Assembly (NCBI GenBank): GCA_009602735.1
Contig: WELA01000853.1
Coordinates: 177,234-204,601 of the forward strand
Reading direction: 5' to 3'
Origin: Mesotaenium endlicherianum
Lineage: Eukaryota; Streptophyta; Zygnematophyceae; Zygnematales; Mesotaeniaceae
Length of the DNA stretch: 27,368 bases
Numbering within the stretch: the stretch's first letter is position 1; every line of letters begins with the position of its first letter. Positions 10,698 to 20,590 of the stretch are shown here, one piece after another. Made by a program: the position numbers and the translations under genes. The notes beneath the pieces were generated by a model, which was given only the letters and a program-made list of their open reading frames with translations, made no database searches and was not told the DNA's origin.

Positions 10698-10768
10698 GTA
10701 CGCCGTACTGGCCGACCTTCGTACGCTTAATTAAGCGTACTGAGTCGATACGCACTTACTAAGCGTAC
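10698..10768. promoter_or_regulatory. Left subterminal repeats of the hAT-like element, with a 20-bp palindrome
   Basis: GTACGCTTAATTAAGCGTAC at 10721-10740 is a perfect 20-bp palindrome made of two opposed AAGCGTAC octamers. A third octamer is at 10761-10768, and GTACGC also occurs at 10698-10703. hAT transposases typically bind short repeated subterminal motifs, so these are candidate binding sites. Confidence 0.6.
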
Positions 10769-12419
10769 GAGATTTGGTTCACTCGTGCGCGCCGCCTCGT
10801 AACGCTTTGTCAGGCTCCATACGTTTTGGTTCACTCGTGACTTCGAGTATAGCGTTGATCGACGCGATTAAAACTTGAAAGTACTATCATGTCAGGGATG
10901 TGTAGCAACGGCGAGAAGTGAAAAATTCACCAACCTTTCCACCAATATATTTTGCTGCCGCAAAATTAGCTCATGTTTCTGCTTTGCGAGCTGCACACAG
11001 GCACCAACCCGAGAGGCCAAGCCTTATGCCTCCATAACAGCTTTGTTTTCCCCTTCGTTTCATTCTGCAGCACTTATTCAACTTGTAAGTATCTTCTACC
11101 GTTCTTCATTCACCTCGACAACTTGCTCACTCTTATTTCTTGTATTTTGTCTTCTTGTACTTGTTGCTGTAGCATGTGCTAAGTTTAGTAGTCTTTGTAA
11201 TTATGCCCATACTGGTGGAACCTGTAGCATGATCTCAAATGTTATTTAGTTTTATGTTGGCGTACTTATATCGTGTTCCAAATCGAAGAGAAAAGCTTGC
11301 TGTGCAATGTAACCTGTTCACTTTAGGTTAGTGTTCACATGCAATACCGCACACGACCTCGATCTTTCCAAACCCGCCATAGGCTCCCCACAGACCTGAC
11401 GTTGGACTCCCAGAATGAGTGTAAGAGTGCAGTGCCTTACCTTCATAGGGGAGAAGAAGTTGTAAGCTACACATATTCTTCGGTGCACAAATCGTTTGCT
11501 GGAGGTAGGTACCTGCAATAGCAGACACTCCTAGGGTTCAGAGCGTGCTTCCAAAGTAGCAGCCCTCGAGCAGGCTGATGGCTCCAAACACTACGAGGGC
11601 AATGAGGGGGCTCAAGAGGAAGGCCAAGGCTGTGGAGCTTTCCTGAGAAGAGACAAAGTAATGAGAGAGGCTCGTGTTAGACCTTTTGTGGCAGCAAATG
11701 AGTCCAAACAACATAAGGGCAATTTGGGGCTGAAGAAGAAGGGCATGGCTGTGGGAGAGTGGGAGTGGGAGAGTTAGAGTGAGAGAATGGAAGAGGAGTG
11801 GGAAAGTGGGAGGGTGGGAGAAAGAGTGGGAAGGGGAGGGGGAGGAGAAAGAGTGGACAATGGGAGTGATACATTAGGGAGAGTGGGAGTGGGAGAGTGC
11901 AAGTGGGAAGGGAAAGTGGAAGTGGAAGAATGTGGAATGGGAGAGAACGTGAGAAAAGGGAGTAAGAGGGAGTGCGAATGTGAGAGAATGAGAGAATGGG
12001 AATAAATGAGGGTGACAGTGATAGTGAGTGACAATGTGACTGGAATTGAGAAGACAGATTTGGGGGAGGAGGGAAGGGGAGGGGGGAGAGCCATGGACTT
12101 GAGATGTTTTCGGCCCTTGCTGGAGTATGTGGCTGTGAGAGCATGCTGGCTGAGGCTGCCAAAGGCAGGGAACACAAAGTGCCAAAATAAGTTGTTCTTA
12201 CGCGCGGAAGAGACTGGTGGTTGCTACGCTTGAGCATGCAATCAGGAAGCTCTAGACGTTGGGGGAGAGCAAGCCCAGCAGGAGCAGGAGCGCCAAATAT
12301 TGCATGGCTTGGAAGGGAGTGCGGCGTTGGGGCGTGCGCCCACGCCCACATGGCGCTTGCACGCAAGCCAGGCGTGCGCTCTGCTGCCAGCTGTTGGTGA
12401 CCTGACTGGCCTCGATGAG
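10769..12419. other. Left interior of the hAT-like element, no gene recognised
   Basis: AT-rich sequence to about 11530 is followed by a G/A-rich minisatellite of GTGGGAG-type units (about 11750-12010). A 124-residue plus-strand frame at 10875-11249 is Cys/Ser/Leu-rich without motifs, and the long minus-strand frame at 11677-12540 is mainly Pro/Leu/Ser translation of the minisatellite. No transposase motif is visible in any frame. Confidence 0.6.
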
Positions 12420-14130
12420 TGTTCCCCCTCTCCCCTACCCTTGCTCTCTCTCCGGGCCTCTTGACCGCGCGTCTGGTCTGCGTGCCTGTCGATTGTTGAG
12501 CTCGCAGTTGCTTTTGGCCTCGCTTCTGCCCCCCCCACACCTCTCTCTGGCGCCAGGTCAGCAGGCTAAGTACGGGTACAGTGGCGACAACCTGTCATGG
12601 GGGGGGCGAGTCTCAGCGCAGCGCCAGCTCTCGGCTCGGATGCTGAGCTGGATCGCGGGGCCCGCAGGCGTTCCCGGCTGGCAGAGTGTGGGATGGGGAA
12701 GGATTGGGGGGAAGGAGCAGGGGCTGGCCGCGCGTTGAGGGGCGTTGGCGGCTGGGGGGTGAGGGGCGAGAGGCGGCCATCGTCCTCGTCGTGATGTCCC
12801 TTGCGGGTGCAGACTGCGGCTGCCGGGTGGCGGGTACCCGCGTCGGACTGAGGCGTGGAACGCCCACCTGGCACCCCCTTGGCCTCGAGCGGCAGGCAAG
12901 TGGGGCCGCAACAGCAGCGGCAAGAACGGCAGCTGCCTGAGGCCGAGAAGGGCCATGTTGTGCCGGCAGCAGCAGCAGCAGGCAGGTGCCTCCTGCAGCC
13001 ACTCCGCAGCTGGCAGGAGTGGTGGTGGCGCAAATCTCTGGCAGTGGCAGGCGCCGTACGGCGCAGGAACTCACTCACTGCCTTGGGGGGGCTGTCTGGG
13101 GGTTGTGTGCAGGGGTCCGACGGCAGCTACGGCACCCGTCTTGATAGGGTGTGCAAGGGGGGAGGGAGGGGGGGGGCTGTGCGCACGCCAAGAGGGGGAG
13201 AGGCGTGTGTGTGCCGGCCGGAAGGCACGTGCGTGCGCACACACGTCTGCGAGTGTGCAGTCTTGTGTGCGTGCAGGTGTGTGTATGTGCGGGCGGGCGG
13301 GCAAGGATTGGGTGCGTGCGTGTGGCAATGTAAGGGCATGCGTGGGCAGGAGAGTGGGCGCGCGCGTGGGCGTGGCGCAGGATGGGTGTGCGTATGCACG
13401 TGCGCCTGCACATGTGTGTGCATGTACGCGTGTGTGTGTGAACGGCTGACGACGATGATTACCAGGTGCCTTGTTGCGTGTGTGTTGCTGCCCCACCGCA
13501 CAGTCCGGCCGTGCACATGCTTGCTGTCAGGCACTTCTTCTAGCCCGCCCAGCCAGCCAGCCAGCCAGCCAGCCGGTTGTGCGCGCGCGCGCGTGCGTGA
13601 GCATGAGCTTGCGCTACTATTGCGCATCAGGCCCGCACGCCCGCTGGCTGGCTGGCTGGCTTGCTGTGGCTCCCTCCTCCTTTTGTCTTGCCTGCCTCCT
13701 ACGTGGTGCGCGAACTTTGCNTCCTACGTGGTGCGCGAACTTTGCAAACACAGCGCGTCAGCGTGCCAGCCTTGCTCGTGGAGGGGAGCGGGGCGAGCAA
13801 GCAGCGTCGCGTGTGTGCTAGTGCCAGACCCAGTGGCATCTTCTCGGAGGACGACAAGGCTGGAGTGTGGTGCCCTCCAGCCCAGCGTGCAGTAAGGGAC
13901 GCCCCCTTGCTGCTGTTCAGAGGCTCTGTGCGGGGGCCAATGGTAGCAGTCATGTGTGCGGCGGTCGACGGCTGCAGCCGCACTCCTCTGGTCTGGTGCT
14001 GGTGCGCAAGGGGGGCCCGGGGGGCTGGACAAAGTGCACGTGTGCGCGCGCACCTGGAGGACTGTGAGCTTGCGTGTGCGCGTGTGTGCCGGCGAACGAG
14101 CTTTAAGATGCCCACGCACGTCTCTGTGTG
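12420..14130. other. GC-rich island inside the hAT-like element, possible captured host DNA
   Basis: A GC-rich stretch with GT/GCGT-rich segments, in texture like the host protease gene at 1-3900 (GC-rich exons, GT-rich introns). Open frames are numerous because of composition. One minus-strand frame from 12956 begins MALLGLRQLPFLPLLLRP, which resembles a signal or targeting peptide, but I recognise no protein family. Capture of a host gene fragment is a possibility only. Confidence 0.3.
13697..13745. other. 24-bp duplication flanking a single N (assembly join)
   Basis: The same 24 bases, beginning TCCTACGTGG and ending AACTTTGC, occur directly before (13697-13720) and after (13722-13745) the N at 13721. 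This is what an unmerged contig overlap looks like. The true sequence probably has one copy. Confidence 0.8.
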
Positions 14131-14518
14131 CGCCTGGGGGCATGTTTCCATTTATGTGCTTGCAAGTATGTGAGCATGTGTGTGCACTCGTGTTTCTTGG
14201 GTGCATGTGTGTGTGTGCGGTTGTGAAGATGAGTACGCGTGTGTAGGCTTTTGTGTCTGGGTGCACGTGTATGCATGCGTGCGCGCGTGGCGTGCGTGTA
14301 AAATGTCTCTCATCCTCTCTCCCTTTTCTTCTTCAAGCTTGCCAATGCAGCTGAGCACACAGGCGTGCATGCGTGCTGCATGTGCAGTCTCGTATGTGCG
14401 AGAGTGTGTGGGGAGGGCCCTGTGGGTGCATCTGTGTGCTTGTGCGCGCGCGCGTGTACATGCGTGTATGTGTGTGTTGCTACTTGTGATTGTGAACTTG
14501 TATGTGCGTGCATGTCAC

Positions 14519-14553
<35 letters not shown>
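14519..14553. repeat. (GT)n microsatellite
   Basis: About sixteen uninterrupted GT dinucleotides within a wider GT-rich zone (about 14130-14550) of the hAT-like element. Short TTAGTTC-type tandem units follow at about 14557-14603. Confidence 0.95.
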
Positions 14554-14554
<1 letters not shown>

Positions 14555-14602
14555 ACTTAGTTCTTAGTTCTTACTACTAAGTAAGTACTTCTTAGTTCTT
14601 AT

Positions 14603-14969
14603 ACATGCTTGTTCAGAATTTATATATTCTTCACACTTTTTCATTGGAGCTCATTATACTCGATTTAGAAGCAATGATACTCCTAAGCCTTCTTATTGAA
14701 CTAGTTGACTAGATAGGAAGTACAAAATACGTGCTCTGCTAAGCGGCCCTCCCAGTATTAGTGAGCAAAAGTGAGTACAGAATTTTTGGTCATTCTTAAA
14801 TGTGGCATTCATAAACACATGCTTGTTAAGACTTTGAATCATGTTTGCCCTTCTTCATTTAAGCTTATTCTACTCTATTTAGAAGTAATGATACCCCTAA
14901 GTGTTCTTATTGAATCAATAAATGAGTCAGGAACTACAAAAAACATGCTTTGCTAAGCGGCCCTCCCAG
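14603..14969. repeat. Diverged direct repeat, two 153-bp copies
   Basis: Copies at 14603-14755 and 14817-14969 share the start ACATGCTTGTT, a middle ATTTAGAAG(C/T)AATGATAC and the end GCTAAGCGGCCCTCCCAG, with many substitutions between. The offset is 214 bp. It is non-coding and may be an old internal duplication or tandem satellite of the transposon. Confidence 0.8.
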
Positions 14970-15069
14970 CTTTGGAATTATAATCGCACGATGAAATTGT
15001 ACAAGGAAAAAGCAACTGTTTAATTATGTTGAGTACCGGTGAAACGCCATAACCTCTAATTACTGTGTA

Positions 15070-15123
15070 TGGCAGCTTGGTGAGGCTCCGGTCCACGCAG
15101 CCGGTGGCGGGGGTTTTAAATCC
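15070..15123 (+). other. tRNA-like / SINE-head-like segment 1
   Basis: A box-A-like TGGCAGCTTGG (15070-15080) lies 42 bases from a box-B-like GGTTTTAAATCC (15112-15123). The spacing matches tRNA genes, but the surrounding stems do not form a clean cloverleaf, so this is at most a tRNA-derived relic with an RNA polymerase III-type promoter. Confidence 0.3.
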
Positions 15124-15242
15124 GTTCGCTTGCCGCTAGATCCCTCAATTAAAATGGTAATACTTACTACATATATATATTAATCAAGCATTGTTTGGGA
15201 ACATAATGAGCGTCAAAGGTCACCAGGTAGAACCAATCTGTG

Positions 15243-15295
15243 TGGCACTTTGGATAGTCTCATGCCCCTGCACCCGGTGGCAGAGGTTCAGACCC
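15243..15295 (+). other. tRNA-like / SINE-head-like segment 2
   Basis: A box-A-like TGGCACTTTGG (15243-15253) and a box-B-like GGTTCAGACCC (15285-15295) again start 42 bases apart. It is related to the segment at 15070: both carry CCGGTGGC before box B and CCGT(T/C)CGCT after it. No intact tRNA fold is evident. Confidence 0.3.
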
Positions 15296-15510
15296 GTCCG
15301 CTAACTCTCGATGTGGATGACGAAATTCGGAACTGTTTTTGTGACTCGTCGCTGCGAAGCGGGAAGCGAGAACTTCCCAAAGTGGACGAAGAAGATAACA
15401 AGCCATTTGGAACGAAAAAAATAGATTGACACGACGTAGTACTTTTACACGTGCGGCCGACATGCGACGTCGACGTCGGAGCTATTTGACATCGACGCCG
15501 TCGTGACTTG

Positions 15511-15593
15511 GCGTACTAAGCGTACTAGTCCTTTATTATGGACAACGATCTAAGCGAACTAGCGTATTAGTCGAACTAGGCGAACAAGCGTAC
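15511..15593. promoter_or_regulatory. Right subterminal repeats of the hAT-like element
   Basis: The same octamer AAGCGTAC occurs at 15518-15525 and 15586-15593, with GCGTAC at 15511-15516 and near-matches (AAGCGAAC, AGCGTATT) between. Together with the left end this gives five exact octamers within about 90 bp of the two termini, as expected for transposase-binding sites. Confidence 0.6.
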
Positions 15594-15605
15594 GGCGTAA
15601 CCCTG

Positions 15606-16362
15606 GTACACATTTCAAGGCATTGGTGCCTACTAGTGTGGTGCGTCTTGCTGGAGGAAACATTCTCGATGTGAAGTCTGAGGACCTGTATGGTTACAAG
15701 ATTGACTGGATCTTTGCGGGATTCCCTTGTCAACCTTTCTCGCAAGCTGGGAACAGGAGGGGATTCAATGACCCGCGAGCACAACACTAGGGATGGATGG
15801 TGAAAATCATCAGTATGCTGCGGGAACGCCAGCATCTCTACCCACCAGTGTTTGTGATTGAGAATGTACATCCAGGGATGGATTACAACCAAATGAAGCC
15901 AGGAGATCCATGGCTGGTCTCCGACTCCACCCTGGATCATCATGTATTGATCAACGACGCCAGGCACGGAGGACTCTCACACCGGGCCAGACTATTCTGG
16001 ACCAACGGCATGTCCATTGAAATCCTGAGGGAGATGGAGAAGATTACGCGGCGCACGCCAACGGCAGCATTTGTGGGAGAAGCAATGATGGTGGAAACCA
16101 AGCCAACGAGCCAGGCCGGCCAAGGGTGGTGCTGTCCACCTTCACAGCATACCCAGGATCACGCGCATTTGTGAATGGAGGACCAGGAATGGTCAAGAAT
16201 GTGCACGACAGAGAAGCTCAGTGGAGAGAGCCGACAGCTGAAGAGAAGGGAAGGTGCCTGGGGGTACCCAACTCCATTGCACAAGAAATTGTTGCAATGG
16301 TGGGACAGGACGACGCTGGAAAGATATTCGGCAATATGATTGGGCATCATTCCATGACGTAG
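15606..16362 (+). pseudogene. Element A DNMT, C-terminal half with catalytic motifs
   Basis: This half holds the catalytic core of a C5-cytosine methyltransferase. GFPCQPFSQAG carries motif IV with the nucleophilic Cys at 15728-15730. VIENVHPG is motif VI (ENV at 15860-15868). LSHRARLFWTN is motif VIII (His at 15980). After a frameshift between about 16105 and 16125, REPTAEEKGRCLGVP resembles motif IX and its following target-recognition edge, and GNMIG (16330) resembles motif X. Motifs run I to X in normal order, so it is not a permuted DRM enzyme. By eye motif I and the HRARLFW block look closest to DNMT3-like enzymes; subfamily is uncertain. A TAG at 15788 follows DPRAQH, and another TAG at 16360 separates it from the downstream domain in the same frame. 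Confidence 0.88.
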
Positions 16363-18440
16363 TTGGTGGAGACAATTATGACTTGGCAACAGATGACGTT
16401 CTCTGACAAGCCTATGCCTAGGCCGAGGCCAGTAACGATTGGAGTCCATGTGGTGCCAACCTCTGATCGGAGAGCTATCAGGGAAGCGCATCAGCGACAA
16501 AAAGAATATGGTGTTGAAAGGGACGCAGCTGAGGCTGACCAAGATGAAACACTCAGAGAAACCAGAGTGGTGGAGCTGACCAGGTGTCAAGACCTATTGG
16601 CGCGAATTGACAATCAGATGGCGGCTCTACACGACCCTCTGGAAGGAGAGCTGCGGAGGCTGCAAGAAGACGTAACCATGGAAGACCAGGCAACTGGTGC
16701 AGTAAATCCTTTGGTGAGCGCTGCAGTAAGCAAATCACAGGAGGTCCCAGTATCTGCAGAACGCTCCAGCCAAATGTTTGGGAAGATGCCAGAATGGGAG
16801 GAAGATACCAGTTCTGAGTTACGAAACATGGCCCCAAACCAGGTCTTTGGGAGCCCATCCCCAGACGCGGCAACATCAAGATATAAAGAACGCCAGTGCA
16901 ATATTGGCGGGCCGAAGAATGCAGTCAGACATCAGGAAATTCTGGAGGGTCTGGAAAGACCATTTGCCTGGAGGTGATTTTTGAAGAACACAGGAAGGAG
17001 ACGGCCAAGAGATTGCCCGCCACACCTGTTCTGATGAGGCCAGGGCCAGAGGCCAAAGGGCAACCACAAGACACAGTTGGCAGCACAGCTGAGTCGATCA
17101 CCAGGCAAATCATGGAGCAGTTGCTGGAAGCAGACGCCCCTCGACTCAAGGAAGAGAAAGTGGCGAAAGCAGCCCTCGCTCTACAGTCAGCCATCATCAA
17201 CATGGCGAGGCTCAACACAGGAGGGGATGAAGAATCGCCGCCTCCTGGAACAGAGAAGCCGGAGGAGGAAGAGGATGCAGAGATGCAAGACCTCTCAGAG
17301 TTGGAGTTGCCATCACTCAACAATGAAGGGGACATTAGGGAAGAAATTCCACGTTTTCCCACGCCAGAGTTGGATCTGCTTGACTTACAGGAGCTGAGGA
17401 CAGGCGACTGGGTAGCTGACCACCTGATGGGGCCAAGCCCTGCAGATCTTTATGAAGAATTAAGGTCACCAACATCCAGTACTCCTACTGCCACTCTCCG
17501 AGTGGCAGAGCTCAAGTCAACCGCACGACTGCCGCAACGGCAGGAGGTGACTGCCTGCACTGCTAAAGTGGAGACAATGCAAGGAAAGCCCGAAAGTCGC
17601 GCAAGCAGACCAAGGAAGGTGGCTTGTGAGGGTAACGCATCTTTTAGGAGGATGCTAAAGCGATACTTCAAGCATATGGGGAAGGTTCAGAGAGAGGGCA
17701 TTCCGCGAGGAACCACAGCCCCACCTCCTCCGCCTCTGCGGGATATTATGCAGAGAGAGGGAAAGGACGGCTTGATTCGCAAGGCAATGGCATTGGGCAT
17801 TAGTGTGCCGCCAGGCATGAACACGCCCTTGTTGCAACTATTAGATCTTAGGATACAGAGGTCGGAGGCGCCTGCTCCCATGACACCTGCAATTCCAGAA
17901 TGGGAACTGATGGATCTGAGAAACACCATCAGCCGCTTGACCGCAGCAGATGATGCTTTCCTCGCATAACTAGCGGCACCGCAAAGGCCGCAAACGTTGG
18001 CGCAGGCATGGACGGTCATACCACCCGCAAGGGAGGAGTATGGCACGACCGTCGCCCGCATGGCTATTATTGAGCGAGAATGGGGCTGGGTGATCAGCCC
18101 TAGGACAGATCCTGCAGGTTGGCCAATGGCAAACCAACCTCGGCCACGTGAAGAAGGAGGAACCGGGACCAGTTGGACTGCAGTCGACGAGGAAATGTTC
18201 CTGAGGCAACCCATCCGGAGGCGCCTGACATACTCCTCACCGCAGGAGAGGCGACGCGTCATTGGGAAAGGTAAAAAGCCTAGGAAACAGGCTGCCGAAC
18301 CTATGGCAACAAAGGAGCAAGTTGCAAAGCCCGCTACCCCACCTCCTAAGAATCAGGCAGAAAAGCCTGAAAGCCAGAATCAAGCAGAAAAGCCTGAGGG
18401 CCAGGATGAGGGCGGGAAGCCCCCACCGGCACCCAAGGAG
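16363..18440 (+). pseudogene. Element A domain of unknown function between DNMT and RT
   Basis: About 690 codons link DNMT to RT: 16363-16977 in one frame, then a shift to the frame that runs to a TAA at 17967 and on to the TAG at 18441. The first part is charged and probably coiled-coil (RRAIREAHQRQKEY, ELRRLQED). The middle is acidic and Pro-rich (GTEKPEEEEDAEMQDLSELE). A Lys/Arg-rich block follows (RRMLKRYFKHMGKVQ). The end has imperfect NQAEKPE repeats. Composition and absence of conserved Cys/His suggest a structural or nucleic-acid-binding linker, not an enzyme. I recognise no family. The long frame through several kilobases of decayed element shows it was once translated as part of Pol. 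Confidence 0.75.
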
Positions 18441-19846
18441 TAGCAACTACTGGATGCTTTTGTTGGGGAAAAGCAACCTGAAACTGAGACCTTTGCCATT
18501 GGGAAAATGGTCTCAGCCCAGCAGAGAGCACAAGTAGAAAGGTTGCTGAAGAAACACCGCAAGGTATTTGCTTTCACTAAGGAGGAGATTGGTAGAACCA
18601 CTGCCAGTGTGTGTGAGATTACACTAACTACTAATAACCCAGTCAGACTAGGGCCGCATAAGCTCAGTGAGACAGAATGGGACTGTGTGGAGAAAACTTG
18701 CGAAGAGCTGCATAAGCTCCGCATGATTGAGAAATCTACCTCAGTGCATGGGGCTCCCACAGTAGTAGTCGCTAAAAAGGACGAGGCCGGCAATTACACC
18801 GCCACTCGTATGTGTGGAGATTACAGGCGACTGAATCTCTACATGGAGCCAGACAGCTATGTGATGCCTACACCGGAGCGGATCTTTGCAATTGCCACCA
18901 CCGGAAAGGTGTTCAGCATCATCGATCTGCGCCAAGGCTTCAACCAGATCCCTGTGAAAACAGAAGATCGAGGTAAGACTGCTTTCTGGGCTCAAAGGCA
19001 ACTTTGGCAATGGACAGTAATGCCATTTGGGTTGAAAAATGCCCTAGCCATATTTCAGAGGCCTATGGATAAAGTGCTGGAGGGGTTGGATTTTGCTAAG
19101 CCATACATTGACGATGTGGTAGTATTCAGCGAGTCCATGGAGGAGCACCTCGAGCACTTGGAACAAGTGTTCCAGCGCCTGGAGAAATCCAGATGAAGCT
19201 GCATCCTGGGAAGTGCAGATTCTTTGAAGCACATGTGCCTTACCTAGGACATAAGATTAGGAACAATGCTATGTTCCCTCAGGCTGTGAAGACTGAGGCT
19301 ATTTACAAGATACCTGCACCTGCAAATGTGTCTAAGCTGAAAGCTCTGTTAGGGCTAAGCGGATACTATCGTAAGTTTGTGAAGAATTATAGCAGAATTG
19401 CTAAACCCCTGACGGAACTCCTGAAAAAGGATGTACCTTTTGTGTGGACAAAAGCTCAGGATAAAGCCATCAACGAGCTTAAAGAGCGGCTGGTAACAGC
19501 CCCAGTCTTGCGAACGCCTGACTACTTCAAGCCGTTCAATTTGCACACCGACTGGAGTCGTGTGGGAATTGGTGCAGTACTCACTCAGACCGCAAGCCCT
19601 AGAGAGGAGTATGTCATTGCCTATGCCTCACGCTCTAACAATCGAGCGAAGAGCAACTACTCGTCCTATGAAGGAGAGCTGCTGGCCGTGGTTTGGGCTG
19701 TCCCACACTTCAGAGAGTATCTGTGGGGAAGATCCTTCACGCTGATCACGGATCACTCACCATTACTATGGATGATGAAGAATAGAGACCTCACTGGTAA
19801 GTTGGCTCGCTGGGCTCTTAAGCTGCAAAGAGTACCAAATGACGGT
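18441..19846 (+). pseudogene. Element A reverse transcriptase and most of RNase H
   Basis: Reverse transcriptase of Ty3 type. Motifs in order are RMCGDYRRLN, FSIIDLRQGFNQIPV (motif A Asp), TVMPFGLKNA and PYIDDVVVF (catalytic YIDD at 19104-19115). A one-base loss near 19190 moves the frame, after which MKLHPGKCRFF and LGLSGYYRKFV (thumb and connection) continue. RNase H follows with LHTDWSRVGIGAVLTQ (first catalytic Asp at 19550), YEGELLAVVWAV (Glu) and LITDHSPLLW (Asp). An extra A near 19829 shifts the frame again just before Element B interrupts at 19847. All catalytic acidic residues seen are intact, unlike Element B. Coding resumes at 26024 with VVHRAGLLNNDADGLSW, which carries the last RNase H Asp. 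Confidence 0.9.
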
Positions 19847-20590
19847 TGAAAGGGGCAAAGTGCCCTAGTGGAAGCGTAGTGACTCACGAGGAAAGGAACT
19901 AGTTGCCATCATACTAGAGAGTGCAGCGGCATATCACTAACAAAGCTTAGGAAAAATACTCAACATTTTGAGTAGCAAGAAACTGCTCACAAATGATGTA
20001 GGATGAAAGGCCTTGTCATTACAAACCCGTAGAAATTTACAGAAGTGAAAACTGATAAGAAAGAAAGAAGTTATGCCTGGTTATAATTTTTCGCCTAAGT
20101 GCTCCTCCCTTGGAGGAAGCTACGGATTTTCCTAAGTGTTCGTCAAATCGTCCCTTCCAGAATATTCGTGAGTAAGCCAGACCAGTCTAATCTGACGTGT
20201 CGGGCCAAATTGACGTCCACATACATGCATCGACATTACTAGAATATTCTATCTTAGACGCGCTAGGCTAAACCGAAACTTCTAGGCAAATCGACCTAGT
20301 CGGCACTCCGCGTCAGCCGAACTTACGTGAAGGATCGAGTTCATTCTAACGGGCCAGATCGCTCGACGCTGTCGGTCAATCCGACGGTCGCGCTCACCGC
20401 GAATTAAGGACAGTCGTCAACCGACCTCAAAACTAATTAAACTTCGGAAATCCATAACTCTCTCAATACTTGACCAAATTCGATGAACTTTATATCAAAA
20501 TGACCACAAAAATGCACTCTACATGAATGTACAATCAAAACATACTTTCATGAAACTCAAAAATGCACTTTATAAACCTATGACCTTACA
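19847..20590 (-). repeat. 3' LTR of Element B
   Basis: 744 bp, beginning TGTAAGGTCA and ending CCCCTTTCA on the element strand. Relative to the 5' LTR, the TATA box is altered to TATAACCAGG (near 20077-20086). The polyprotein reading frame, past its internal stop, runs four codons into this LTR, ending with TAG at 20580-20578. Confidence 0.95.

Larger units (their letters stand above)
10686..15605. mobile_element. hAT-like non-autonomous DNA transposon inside the DNMT
   Basis: The ends are an 18-bp perfect terminal inverted repeat, CAGGGTTACGCCGTACGC (10686-10703) and its complement (15588-15605). They are flanked by an 8-bp target duplication, GTACACAT, at 10678-10685 and 15606-15613. An 8-bp duplication together with CAGGG...CCCTG ends is the signature of the hAT superfamily. 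The 4,920-bp interior shows no hAT transposase (no recognisable dimerisation or BED domain), so it would need a transposase supplied in trans. It contains GC-rich low-complexity DNA, microsatellites, an internal direct repeat and two tRNA-like segments. DNMT similarity ends and resumes exactly at the target duplications. Confidence 0.85.

Noticed and set aside
11677..12540. 287-codon minus-strand open frame in the hAT-like element
   Set aside because: Pro/Ser/Leu/His low-complexity product of a GTGGGAG minisatellite; no transposase motif.
12855..13895. 346-codon plus-strand frame crossing the N at 13721
   Set aside because: Runs through a duplicated assembly join and GT-rich sequence; overlapping long frames exist in other frames, as expected from high GC.
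16925..17362. 145-codon minus-strand frame opposite the unknown Pol segment
   Set aside because: Antisense shadow of the coding strand; Ser-rich, no motifs.
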